Shown here: piece by piece, positions 15,601-30,600 of the stretch
How the letters are laid out: every line of letters begins with the position of its first letter
How positions within the stretch are numbered: the first letter of the stretch is position 1
Notes under the pieces: model-generated
The model's database searches: none
Told to the model about the DNA's origin: nothing
Seen by the model: the letters and a program-made list of their open reading frames with translations, nothing else
Made by a program: the position numbers and the translations under genes
Source: Aphis gossypii
Lineage: Eukaryota > Arthropoda > Insecta > Hemiptera > Aphididae
Direction of reading: 5' to 3'
Assembly: GCF_020184175.1 (NCBI RefSeq)
Contig: NC_065532.1
Location: 14,942,001 to 15,006,000 of the forward strand
DNA: 64,000 nucleotides

Positions 15601-18600
15601 TTTAAGTTTATTTGAATGTCAAACACAATGCACAATACATTCCATTTATTATCCCTTTAACGTCGTGTACTCATTTACCTTTATTTGATACTTATTGATT
15701 GAAATCATTTGACCGTGTTATAGAAGACGATCTTTGCGATAACGGTGAAGAAGATAACTGGTCATCGTTTAACCAAAGCAGTTATGGTGGAAACATCGGA
15801 AACAGCACGTCTTATATTTTTCTGGAAACGATCCTCGAAGAAACTTCTGACGATTTGCGGACGGATTCGGAAAGAAGTAGTGAAGAAGGTAACATTTTTA
15901 TTAACAATAATTATTAATCAGTACCTAATTAATATTAACGAATAAAACTTGATGTACAATGGTCAACGAGTAATGATTTGGCATTAGTATTATATCAATC
16001 AATTTGTCCATACAGATATTAATATTACAGCACATTTGAATTTATACACTCATTATACTTTAATAGTTGAATTGATAAATTATTTATAGCAAATGAAAAA
16101 TTACAATCAATTAATTCAATTTTAAAAAATGAAACAAATTAGAGTTACATATACTTATTTTAATATTAAATATATTTTATAGTAGCTTATAGTAGGTATG
16201 AAGTATTTAATTTTTTAATTAATATTCATAATTTTATAGTTTTGTTAGTAAAACAACGAGCTTTAAATTCATTTTTAAACGATTTCATCATGATGTATTC
16301 TATAGTCACCTAGTAAATATTATTCTAGTTAGGTAATTAAGCTTTGATGACTTAATGTCTTAAAATTTACGAACCTGCGTATAGATCAAGAAAGCTTTAA
16401 ATATGATTTATAATAATTTATCTTGTAATTTTAATGAACTTATGTGACTGTTATCAATCTATTGTCACTAACAATAATTAAACATACAAAAATATTTACA
16501 TGGTGGGTAATAATTACTAATTGATATGCAATTATATTATGTATAAATAGTCAATATAAAAAAGTCGAACCACCGTTGGATAATGATATTTTGCATATTA
16601 TGTTACAAATTAATAATTATTATTATGTTATAATCTGATAGGAGCGAATGTATATTGATTTACTGTGCTTTTTTCTGCTTGTCATCATTTTTTAAGAACA
16701 GTAAAAATGCTTTGATTTTCAATTTTGGTAGTGGTAGAAAATTTGATTTAGTTGATACATTAGTTTCCAGTAATTTTAAAAATATTCAGAAAACGGGGTA
16801 TCCAGTATTTGACAAAATACTTATATTTTTTATAATAAAAATTAAAAATTAAATTTTAATCTATTTTTTTTTTTTGCGTAACTCGAGTAATTGTAAATAT
16901 TTGAAAAATTTATCTTAATGTTTATAAACATTTTCTGTACATGATTTTTGGTTATTTATAGACTTTTTGTAAAATTTCAATAAAACAATGTTGATAGGTA
17001 AAAAAGCCTGAAAATTTAATTCAAGATTCCTTAGTAATTTTTAGATAAAAAAATAGCAAATTCTCAGTAGGTACTTTTCAAATCAACACAAATTGAGGAA
17101 TATGTACTTCGGTATCATATTTAAATTTAAGTATTTAACACACTTTTTATCTATTCAATTACCTACTCGTAATTACAATCGATGTCTAGCTTACAGTAGA
17201 TTGAGTTACCCGGTTTTTTAAAAGTTATTTCCAATCAATTGATATTTAAAAATAAAACTAATTTCAAAATTGTAAATAATTATACCTATACCTGTATAAA
17301 AATATATATTTTATGTTGTTATACTTTATACCTTCGTGCTTATCTATAAGACATTTAACACTTATCGCATATTAATTGGCTTAACATTGCTAAGTAACTA
17401 TTTTGTTTATGGATACCTTGTTCTTCTGTTTACAAATTAATACTAACATCAAACAATATATTATTCTGAATAAAATGCATACTAGCTATTAAGTGTTTAT
17501 CGGTGAATAATAAATCAACTAATCTTGTATTCATGTATTACTGTTACACGTTTTTTATCACAGCAAAATATGCTTTGAACGTTTGAACTTGAATTTTCAT
17601 AAACACACGAATACATCGCATAAAATATAAATAATACGATGCATACAACTTTGTATCAAATATTAAATGTATTGTATAGCATTTTAACAATTCTAGTTAA
17701 AACAAGTTTATTTTTAACTAACTATAATTCCATATGTATGTATTATAAATTGTTTTAATGATCTTATTATTGTAATTGACATTGAAGTTCATAAAAAGTA
17801 TTGTTAAAGAGTTGATATAATATTATGTACACTTATAAACCTTATGACTTTATTTTAACAAATAATATGGACGATATGATGGTTATTACTACAGAAGCTC
17901 ACGCCTATTTTTTTAAACCTATGGCATGCGTTAATGTTCTTATTTGTCTAAGACACAATGTGACTCACTCTATATTGCACAGTGCACACCTAAAATTCCA
18001 ATTGTTTTGGATTCTAGTTTTAATATTACATTTTTATTGTTCCTTAAAATATTTACTCAGGCAACCCAAATAGCACACATATGGTTAAATAGGTATATAT
18101 AATATATAAAAGGAGTTTATAACAAATATTGATGATATATTATAATAACGAATTTCTCATGATATTATTTCCTTTCAAATTATTCTAATAATTAGTATCA
18201 AAATATAATGATTATACATATAGTAAAAATCCGAGAAAGTCAATCTGCTGAATAGTAGAATTCGTAGAATTCACGTATGTATTAAATTATTACCTACCAA
18301 AAATGATTCTAAGTGAAGATCGTGCTAGTTATATGCTAGTCAATGTTTTAAAGATTATTTTCTAATTAATCTATAATATTAGTTATTCGATAGGTTGAAC
18401 TAATTGCTGTACTGATTTTTGTCAAAAACATATTATTATGTCATTTTATATTGTTATAAAATCAATACTGACGTACAGTCGATTAGTTTAAATATTTTGA
18501 AAATATAGTTTTCATTAGAAGTTTCATGTTTTTAGGATTAATATTTTTTAAATTGTAACAAAATAACTAAAATTATTATGAAGAAAAACACAATATTTCA

Positions 18601-21600
18601 TTTTAATATTCAACTTAATAACATGAAAAATGTGATTTACAATATTATTATACAATGTATAGAACATTTTTTTATAGCATTATGAGTACACACGTAATTG
18701 TTACGTTTAAACAAAGTTCTTAAATAATATTTTCCAGTAACTTACAGGAATTGTAAATTTTTCGTTTTTGGAAGAAAAATGGCTTTGCAAAAATAACATA
18801 CTCAAAAGATTGAATTTTTTTACTGCTCCTCAATGTAAGGTTATAAATCACTATAAACCAATACAATATTATCACAATGTTAAAAATTAAAAAGTGTCGG
18901 AAAATAATTACTAATTCACACATCATATTAGTATTTGAATTCATTTAATAATGTATTATATAATAAAATAATTTATAGTTTAGAAAAACAACAAATAATG
19001 TTGTTACATTAAAATGTATATTATATGATAACCATATTTATGTACATTATACGTTCTGTAATATTATTGTATATGTTTCTATACATTTTTATTAGAGTTT
19101 TTGATCTTATTAAAAAATAATTTTTCGTTTAAAATACAAAATTATAATTATTGTAATTTATCGATTTATTGTCAATATATGAATGTAACGTCTTTAGGAT
19201 GTCTTTTTTTTAAGCCTATTGGTTGTTCATTATTTTATTTTATGTGATCATAAATTCTTATTATACAGTCAAACTTTCATACAACGAACTTCCATTTAAC
19301 GAATTATTTTTGAGAACTATGACCTTCATTGTTAATCATGAGTTAATTCTATTTAACGATTTCCTCTATAATACAATTTTTTTTCTGTTCCCCGTGAGAC
19401 TTGGTTATAATATGAAAGTTTCACTGTACTATAAGAATGTGTATTATAATCTTTTTAAATTTCTTATTTATTAAATCCAATTTATAAAAAGTTAAATCAA
19501 GTTGTTAATTACTTTTTTTTTATTACATGATTGTTGTTGTGTATAAAATTTAGTGAATAAATGATTGAATATGTGGAAAATGCAAATGGCATCAAAAATT
19601 AGGACATAATATTATGAATTGTCGACACTATATAAAAAAAATAAGCACTTATAAATACTTATAATTTTATTGTTTAATTTTATGTTTTTATAAGGATTAA
19701 TCGTGGTACTTATATACAACTTTAATGATTGTATTATTTTAATATGATATTACGTATATTGCTGCAATATATTTTAATTATGCAAAATCGATATTGAAAT
19801 AATTATCAGTACTGTTAAATGTATACGTATAGGACTTTTTTCTTGGATGTTCTGTAAAAAATTGTCAATATCTTCATTATGAATGTTTATTACCTTATTT
19901 GATATGTATACGTTTTTAACTAATTTCGTTTCTTTTAGCGTAAGGTATGATACTTTTCTATTTCTAAAGCTTCACTGACCTTTTCCAGATTTCATTAAGG
20001 AAGAAAACTGGTCTGTGATAAACCGTGGTGATCCGTTTAACTTGTTCAACTCGAGTAACAATAATAAACAACTGCCCGCCAGGTTGCTTTATGACAACAA
20101 CGATCCTGGCGTGCATGACGACGACGATGACAACGACTCAATGTTGTTCTACAGGGACAACCTGCAGGATCATCATTTATGGACGAATGGTGTCGGCGGG
20201 GGGCCACTGACCAACGGTTGCGGGGGCGGTAGCCTATTGCAGTTCGAGAGCCTAGAGAAACAATGCGAACAAACTGTGTTCCGGACGACCGCCACCGCGA
20301 CGCCGTTCATGACCAACAGCGCCGAGTCCCTGAACGCCGCCCAACGTCCGGCAGGCGTGCCACGCCGACAAAACTGGAAACACCAACCGACATTGGACGA
20401 TGACTGTGGCACCACCACGGCCGCCACCGTAGATGACGACGAAGCGGTGTTGTGCAGCACGCCGTTCTCGAGTTATGCTGGCGACGGATCTAGTGTCAAG
20501 TCGCTTAGCAAGAGCATGGAGAGCGTGCACTCGACCGCCAGTCGAAAAAGAATCAACAACAACTGCAGAGACGGCGTCAACGACGTGTCGCAGAGTCTAG
20601 ACGAGTTGCGCGTGTGCGGTAGGGACGACGGACAATACGACTCTGCTGTGGCGGCTGTCGGGACGACCTGCGCCGTGTCGCAACCGGCCACTGGCATGTA
20701 CAAAACAGTTGATTGTCTCATCGACCCAGCGTATTGCGGGAAAATGGACGACGAAGACGAAGACGAAACGGATGGTAAAAAACAGGAAGACGTCATACAG
20801 GACGTAGGTGTAATCAGCAACAGCAGCAACGATCGTCCGAAAACTTGAGCGAAGATAGTGGTTTCGGGGATCAGGTGCCCCGCGGTCCTGTCACACAACA
20901 AACGTACAAACCCATTGCCGAGGACGAAAACTATTTTGAGATGTCGACGAAGAGTATCGCGACGATCGCCGCCGCCGTTTCCGCCACAGCCGCGCAGTGC
21001 TCAGTCGCCGGCAAGGGGAAGGGGGCAGACGACGACGACGACGACGACGCCGACGGCGAGATGAAATCTAAATTTAGCACAACCTGGCACAGCTATCCCG
21101 ATCTGGGCGATCGGCCGTCAGTGACTACAGAATCTCCTACGACCGACGACGACGACGACGATCGCCGGCATCACCACCACCATCATCACCACCGCGACGG
21201 TACCGCGATGGCGTCACGTATGCCAATGTCAAGCACACCAAACCTGTGCGCCGACGGTTTGCTGGCGCTCACTGATGGTGGTGACTATTTGCGCTCCAAA
21301 AAGCTGCTAGACTCGACCGTGTCGTTGGACAGATCTCACTCGCTGAAGCGCATACATTACGAGAGCGAGTCGGCTCTGAGCGTGGCCTCTTCGCGCGGTA
21401 GCAATCTGCTGATAACTACCAGTTTCGTGAATCTGGCCACCGCGCCGACGCCCAACAAGGGCGTGCACTTTTGTCCGGTCGTGTCCGAAGTGAATTGGCG
21501 CGAGAGCTTCAGCAGCAGTAGCTGCACCGACGTCGGTGGTGGCGGCGGCGGCGGTGTGGGTGAAGACGAAAACGGGTCGGACGAACCACCGGAAACGGAA

Positions 21601-24600
21601 GACGACGACGAAGACTACGACCGGATCAGTGACGAAGTCGACGAAAACATTGACACGATGGTAATGAAACTGTTGACCGGTTTACCGTCGGAAACCAGGC
21701 GTCCGAGTGTGGCGGAAAAACAACAGCTGCGCGAACGGCTGGACTTCATCACGGGCGGCTCCCCACCAATGTCGCATAGGATAGTAGCCGCGCCCACTAG
21801 AAACACCGCGGCGGCCACCGGTTCCAACAGCCACGGTCGCAGTGTTCAACCGCGACCGATCCAAGTCGATGCGCCCGTTGCGGTCGCCATGTCATCCGCT
21901 AAATCGAAAACGATCGGCGACAAACTCGGCGGATTTTTCCAGCGGTTTTCTTTGCGCAGGCTGAGCGGCCGGCGGAACAAGGACAAGAAGAAACAAAAAG
22001 CGGAGGAATGCAACGCGGCGGCGGCGGCTGCTTCGGCACAGTCGAGTAACAACAACAATTGCAGGCCCGATACACCGCCACCACCGCCGCCCGTCGCGGG
22101 ACGACCGTCGGGTGCGACCACCGCCGCCACCTCCGACAGGGGTAAAAAACCGCCGTTACCCCCGCAACCCCCGTCCACAGACGGGTATGCTACGCGCCGG
22201 CGCCTCATGTATGACGAAAATCGCGGTAGTCGACTGCCGCCACCGCCGGCACTGCCGACGGCTGGCAGTCGTGCGTCTCTGCAATCGCGGTCGCCCGCCG
22301 CCGTTGTCATGTCCCGTCCGGATCACCGGGCCGGTCTGCTCGAGACCGACTTGGACTCGAACGTGACCAGGACATCGTCGTCGTCGTTAATGATGGGCGG
22401 CGGTGGTTGCAGCCCCAACAAAAAGGCCCGTAGTCTGCTCGATCTGGGCGCTTCGTCGGCCAAATTGTCTCTGGCCCCCAACGACTCGAACCGATCGTCC
22501 GCCGACGGATCGTCGTCAAACACGACCGATTACAGGGCTAAATCCATGGAATTTCTGTTGGATAAGGAAAATCAAGCCGCTGTTCAGGTAAGAAATTATA
22601 ATCATTTTATAAATTACGCGTAATTCGTAATAGGAAACTGTAGGTATAGGTATAAACACACCTAATATATATACGACCCCAGAACGTACGACGTATTACT
22701 ATATATATTCATACCGTTGAAATAATTGTAGGTTTATTGTTGACAATAATCTAATGTTAATAATAAAAATAAAAATAAGTTGATTTAAACATAAATTATT
22801 TATATATAGGTCAGCGGGAATAATATGGGTGGTAGCGAATTTTGTGGGTCATTCGGTACACGTGGGGAGAGGGGCCGTTTGTCAGAACGCAATCAATACA
22901 CTCAACGCAGCATCGTGGTTCTGTACGAACGGTCAACAGTCGTTCTTTAATCTTCGGTTTTTTTTAAGATCTTAAAATTACAATCGAAAAATCACTGATT
23001 TAAATATGTTAATGTTAATTACTCGCTATTATACATATATTTGGTATTTGTAGCGCAAATAAGAAAAACTCTAGCGGCTTCTCATCGGTACACTAATATA
23101 TTTTATTTTATATGTAAATTTTTCCCCTGCAAAAAAAGGTAGTTGTTGTTAATTCTTCTCAAAAGACAATTTCAAACATATTTCTAGTGATTTTATATTA
23201 TTGTTTTGTATATCGCATACCATCGTTGAACCGAGCCCTTTTCTACATAATAGCTTCCCATGCGTGTGGTAATAATTTCACTAAAACGCGTGTTCGAAGT
23301 CCTTCCCATTCAATGATTTCACAATATATTATGTTTATTAAAAACGAGTAAAAACACTGAGAAAAAAATACTTTAACGGTTTTCGATCAACCATAAAAGC
23401 GTGATAATAATTACTAATTAAATTAGCACAAAGAACAGTAATTCCTGGCTGCGAATACTAAATTATAGATGAATACATGAACACCTTGGTCAATGATCAA
23501 TAGTCATTACTTGTTACTTGGACAATTATTTACGGCTTTATTAACTCAGATCAATTGTTTGTCGAATTTTGCATTATTTATATACCTATATCGGCTTTGG
23601 TATAGGTTACTTCAGCTACTATAATTTTATATTAATATAGTAGCGACATCAAACACATATTAATTAGATTTTCAATAATTTCTTGATGCGTATTTTAGTT
23701 ACACAATTGTATAACTTATGAAATCTAAATAATACGACTTCAAACTGATCTTACAGTTTTTCTTTTAATTTAATTACTAATCGTTTTTCGATCTTTATTA
23801 ATTTATAGTTATACTATAAGATGAAAATACTTTATTTATATTATGTATATCGTATTTTCATTTTTTATATCTATATAATATGTCATATGTGTATTGTTTA
23901 TCTAAATATCAAATATTTTGTATTATAACAAAATGTTTAATAGTATAAATTATAAATTATACTTTATATTTTATATTACAATATACTATACTATTGATAT
24001 TTGCATATTGATTGACTAATGGCAAATTCAATTTTTTTTTTTTTATTAGAACTATAAGTATATTAAAAAATATATTATAGGGTTTCAATTCGCTATTAAG
24101 GTTAGATGTATTAATTATATTTGTTTCAATATAATATAATTTATTTATCTAATGTTGAATTCAAAATTAGCATTATATTCTCATAAGAAATTTTATTCAT
24201 CTAAATTAATTATGCGTATTTGTTCTAACATATGAAACTTTTTGTATATTTATTTGTATTAGTGCATTGCAATTAAAACGTGCGTGTACTAGAACAATGA
24301 ACAAAAAAACATCTGTATACGGGTTTTTAATTTTCATAATATTAATGCAGTTATATTATGTTTAATCATGTGTATAAAAATGTATAGTGTGATTTACTTT
24401 TTTAAACACAAACTAAACTAAAAGAGACATTTGGTTACTTTACATTTTTTAACGCAATAAAAAAGTAGTTATTGTGAAATTTTTAACTAATGATTTTAAA
24501 TTTAAACTATACATAATTGGTATATATGTATATTATAAAATATTAGGAACTACTTAATTTATCAATTAATTCATTAAACTGAATATATTTTAAGACATTA

Positions 24601-27600
24601 ATGTGAATAAAAACTACAATGATATACATTACAATCTATATACTAATATACGTTTATTTTATATTACGTATAGATTTATATTTATTTTAATGATTATATT
24701 AGAAAAATATTGAAATATTCCATTTATTAACATTTGATATTTTGTGGAGAATAGAAGTTCTATTGATAATTTTTTCTTGGGAAATAAAATAAGAAATACA
24801 CCTATTCACATTGTCAGATGATTATAATTTATACTTATAGTATTACCTTCACTTCTTAAACGCCCACCACCACTGTCCTACTCACAAATACCAAACTGTA
24901 AGCGCGCATATTTGTTGGTTGTTGCCATAATACAATTACGGTTAAATGCATATCATTTGCATCCATATGCATTTGAAGTTGTACTGTATTGATTATTGTT
25001 ATAAAACTAGTTACTATTAAAATATTAAACAAAAATTTCAGTTAGTTTGTTTTATATTTTTAGAATAAAATAAAATAAATTGAAAAGTCGCGATGTAGTA
25101 GATTAATATTATTTTTAAAAGTGAAAGAGTTGAAAATAAAACGAAATTTTTACGTCATTTTTAATGGGCTGGTTTTCATTTTTGACAGAGTAAATTAAAA
25201 ATAATCCATAGGATTTTATCTACGTATAAGTCCAGACTTAAGATTACGAGTAAATGTTTACTTTTACTTAACTTTTATGTGGTGGATCCATTGATGTTTT
25301 TCAACGTTTTACTGAAGCACAATGCCTATAGAACCGCGCATAGAATATCTATGCACATGTAGGCCAATCAATAATTCATAAAGTCCACCTACTGCATATT
25401 CCCCTTCTTATATTGTCAACATGCCAACATGCATTGTGTACATTATTTTAATACAGTATATTTTTGTTTTTTTAGTCTTGGTTTTACTGACTCCGTTGAG
25501 TATCCTAACTGTTTATTTTTAATGTCCAGAAAAATATGGTTTCTGTAGGACTTGTTGCCAAATCCAGAACACACCATATATGAGTATAATATAATACTAA
25601 ATATGACTGGTTAAAACTAGAATATTATATTGTCTACAATCTATTTCATACAAATTACAATAATTATTAACGACATGACTACTTGTATCTTTAATTTTAT
25701 AGCCTTAGACTAGAACGATTTTTGACAACTAACATGTATTTTATAACTATTTAAATTTGAAAGCATATTTAAGCACATTTAGTTTTATTAATATAGAATA
25801 TATCAAAAAAAATATTTTATGATTATTGTCATAATTCATTAAAAATAGTTTACTATTGAATTAACCCTAAATACTATACTATAGTAAATGCCGCCAAACA
25901 GTTATTTGAGACACGTGCTAATTTTTTTATAAGTATTCAAAATGTGCTGCATACGTATTATTATAAAATGTATAACTTTAAAGAAGCTTATTACTATACT
26001 CATATACTACGTGTCTACGTATATAAGTTAATAGGTACGTACTTGTCAATTATTGTGATTATTTTGTTATTCTTTATATCGTGATATAAATTATCTATTA
26101 GGCAACTTTTCTGCTTTTAATAAATATTTTGTAAAGTACCTAAAAATCTTAAAATTCACTATAACTTAAATTATTATTTAATAATACAGTATGGGTATAT
26201 TTATATTATAAATTATAATATAAATATAAATATATAATAATATTATCTACATATTTTATATATCATTAAATTATAATGATTTTTTTTACTTACAGTGTTT
26301 TTCCTTAAGTATTTTTGAAACTTATTTAACTGTAGGTATATATTTTTTAATACGTCTATAAATATTCAAATACTTTTTTGAAAAATAAGTTTAAAAAAAG
26401 TAAGGTATCTTAAAAACTTCTCCTAATATCTTGAGTAGCTTAATGTCACTAACATAATAATATGATATGTATAATATATTATTATGTATGATACATATAT
26501 GTAAATAATATGACCCACGTTGTTCACATATAAAAAGACACTTCGCCTACTCTATTATAGTTAAGTTTATTGAATCATCTATAAATAATCAAACTGCAAC
26601 CCTTACCACAACTTTCCATAAATTACTGATATAACTTACTTTGCTATAGCTGTGTTAAAAACGGTTTTGAAATAAAAGTTCACCTTGTAATTCCCTTCCC
26701 TTCTCCTCTATTCGCGCACGCTGTTTGACAATGTCGTGTGTGTCAGCTCAAACTAGGGCTCATCGTGACAGGTAGGCGGTACCGCCAGTTTGTAACTTAG
26801 AGATAACTAACTATGTACAGAGTGATTGCATACAATTTGTTCTAATTTCTAACCATATAAATCATTGATCTGTATGATTATTTTTATCATTGTTATTTAT
26901 TATTGTCGTTTTTTAACTACATCGAAGAATTATATTACTTAAACAGTATTGATATTTTGTATATTATATTGCATAATACATATTATAATTATAATTATAA
27001 ACTTTTACTAATTTGTTCGTTTTAGCAATTATTGTTTAAGTGCGATTCTTATCTAATCCGTCTATTTGAATAGTAAAATATTCTATTTTCATATTCCTAC
27101 AAGTACCTATCATTTGTATAGGTATTGATAATATTTACACTTGAGTTATAAATTAATTGAGTATAGGTATTGTCCATAATATTACATTATCCACAAAAAA
27201 TTTTAAAAATTGTAATTGTTGTATTATTTTTTCGCTAGTATCATCTGTTTTCTGTTTAAAAAGTTGAAGTCTTGAAACGTTATTAAAAAAAAAATATCCA
27301 ACATTTTTATAAGATTCCTAATTTATTAATACAAGCCACGAGGATATAAGCTATTTGTGATCTACACTTTGGAAGGTTCAATGCATGAACCTTCTTATTA
27401 TAAGGCATAGGAAATGTATTTAAAAATTATAATAACGTAGTAATTAATTAAAACAAGTAAATTATTAAGTATATAAATAATAATTTACTTTCACGTTTTG
27501 CCATGATATTTAGTATCCGAATAACACTGTAGAGTCATAATAAAATATGGCTCACGCTATAATATTTAAAGACAAAAGCCGAGTAGGCGGAGTCGGTTTG

Positions 27601-30600
27601 ATTACTGTCAAACGTCAAGCCCTTCCGTGTATTGTTTTAAAGTCTCTTTAGAACTGCAGTCTGCTAAAGCCTATACATGGTCTTTGCTGCACAGAAAAAA
27701 TATGTACTACCCACATTTCAAGTAATATCTTCTTACTCATATGGACTTTTATCAAATTAAACAGCCGTGCTATCTGTACCGCTGTAAGATAAAAAATCTC
27801 GAGGTATTTTATACATATATGTTAAATTTGTTGTGTTCATTAAAACATTTTCGTAGGTTGCAAATAGTCATTATCTTAATGTATTTATCTGCTATTATTA
27901 TTATTTTATGCACCATATACTGCCCTAGTAGTTAACTTTTATATTTTTATATTGCATCATATTACATAAACAATTAATATATATTTAATTGTTGGGTAAT
28001 TTCGAAATTATAAAAACTTAAAATAAATTAAATTATTCCTAAAAGATATCGTTGAACTTTATGCACTTTTTTAGATTTTAAATGTAAGTAGAGATAAATG
28101 TATTGATTTATTATTATGATGTATGTTTTATTTTTAAGTCTACATTTTATAGACACTTTTCTAGTAGAAAAAATACTCTATCATCAACTTCTCGAAAAAG
28201 GTTTCCGGTACCTAATATAATTTATAGTTTGGTAGATCTACCAAAGATAAGAAGTAAAAATTATTTTTAAAATAATCGGAAAAACAAAAAAATGTATTAC
28301 TTTTACTAAATTGTAATATTTCTACTAAAATAATATTGTTCAGTAACCATGGTTACCAATAAATTACACCGTCTCCTTTCAGAATCGTTTTCCGTATACG
28401 ATGATAGGGTGGTATATCATTAAATTGAAATTTAATATCTATTACACTATATATTGCAAGAACCCAAATACCCAATCAATGAGTATGTAAACTCGACACC
28501 TATTGTACTAGAGCGGTTACCTACTTGCCCACTTTATTTAATTTTTATTGCTTAATTGGTTTTCAAATGTAATGGTATTTTAATTTATTTTTGGTTTTAT
28601 TAATAGATTATTTTGGTGTTTAAATTTTTATTTCATTTTTGCGTGTTAAGTTTACCTAAATGTTTTCTAAAGTATACTATTTACTATACATATATAAGGT
28701 ATATAAGGTGACCTACTTATTCAATAAGGTTGTCTACTTTATTAATTGTTATACGATCGAAATTGATTCAACCATGATTGACATTCATGTGTATTGTTTA
28801 CCTACCTGATAACGATTATAAAGGAAAAAGTTTTTTTTAATCAGATTCCACTATTTTCATTTTATGATTTTATTGTTATTTTATTTTTGATATGTATCTA
28901 TATTAATATTATTGTAGTACTAAATTTTAGAAACATTAAAATAATTTATTTTATGTATCGTACTAAAGTTTTTTTATACATGGTACAATGTAAATATTTT
29001 TATTTAGATTTATATTATAAGAATATAAATGGTAAATAATAAAAATATATTTTCAACATTAACATCTGGTTAGTTTGATGATATAAAGTACTTATTACTA
29101 TTTATTCTGCTTATAATTTTTAATATCTAGTTATTTAATATTATACGTGCACTATCATCTATCATATGACATCATTGTGCTAAATGAAGGGTCATACTGT
29201 TAAATATTATGTGGTGATGCAGGGACCATTGCGTGGGTCTAGTAAAATAATTATAAAAAATGGAATCGATCGTTACCTACGTCTTATGTAGTCACCATTT
29301 CACTCGGTTCCATTGACCTAAAACATGGTAATGTTTGATCTTTTTTTTTATTTATCAAACAAATTCAAATTTGATATTAAGATGTATAAATCATTAAATA
29401 TATTTCATGATTACTATTAATAGATAAATAAATATATTTCTGTTTAAAATATCCAAGTTCTTTAATATGCCTGCCTACATTCTTCAGAAATTTATATTTA
29501 AATAAACTCTTTAATTATATACAGTCTAATGTCATTATGTAAATAGCGACTCCCAGTAAGACACATTCCAAAAGATTTTTTTTTAAATAATCTCATGGTG
29601 TTTATGTTGAACGGATGAAACATGAATCCGAAATACGTCCGTGATAAAAATAGTATACGAGTTGTGACCATTTTAGTAATTAGGAAATAGTATTATGAAG
29701 AAACTACTCTATCATGTTTATACATTACTTTGAACGCTTACAAAAAGTCAAGAATAATTTATTATTTAACCAATAAATATGTCACATAGGTAATAAATAG
29801 TAAGAATACTTACATGTACAATGTACATCACATACAGGATGTATTGATAACATTGGAACTTGAATGTCATATTAATACATCAATACATCAAAATTGTATA
29901 GTTTTTTGTACATTTTAAATAATTGTATTACTTTAAAATTAAAGTATATTATGAAAATTGAAAAGTCTCCGATATTCCTTAGATAATATTATTATCTTTA
30001 TATTGTATAAGTAATTTGTCGGTTCGCTTTAATTAAAAAAAATATTAGTAAAGAGTAAAATTGATTTTTGTGAACGTACTTACAATGTGCTATGTTATTA
30101 TAAGACTGAGTATATAATCCAAACGGGGTGTGAAGTTCTCGCGTTCTCTTGAGAAGTCGATTTAGTATTAATTTTTTTTTTTTTTTTGTAAATTATAAAT
30201 TGTATAAAATATATTTTAATTATTATTTTCGGTATTATTACGTTTGTATGTGTAGTGTATATAGGTAGTATATTATATACATATTATACAATTATCGAAA
30301 ATAGTAAATTAAATATAACATTATTTAATCGTATATTATACATTTCATAGTTCATTTATATCTGAATATCTTGATTTAGTTTGGAGGCCCTTTATAAAAT
30401 TATTAGGGACAACTTTAGTTTAATTGTATATTTAATTAAACATAAAACCAAAGTTGTCAATAGGAGTAAAGGATTTCAACTTTTTGGTTTTAACAGTTAG
30501 TTTATCCTTATTTATTATGTTTCTTTGAAATAATAAATTTTGGACCATCCTAAGCCTAACACACAGAACGATGTGACTAAATTTAATGTTCAAATAGTAA

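Larger units (their letters stand above)
9847..15723 (+). other. Intron 2 of the AJM-1-like gene
   Basis: A 5.9-kb intron between a phase-1 donor (aatg|gtaatt) and a phase-1 acceptor (gttatag|aagac). It holds a (CA)n run at 9973-9991, a (TA)n run at 13567-13586 and a foldback element at 13844-14156. GC-richer patches at about 12640-12760 and 15100-15400 could be regulatory or an alternative promoter for the downstream exons, but no initiator or donor is convincing there. Confidence 0.55.
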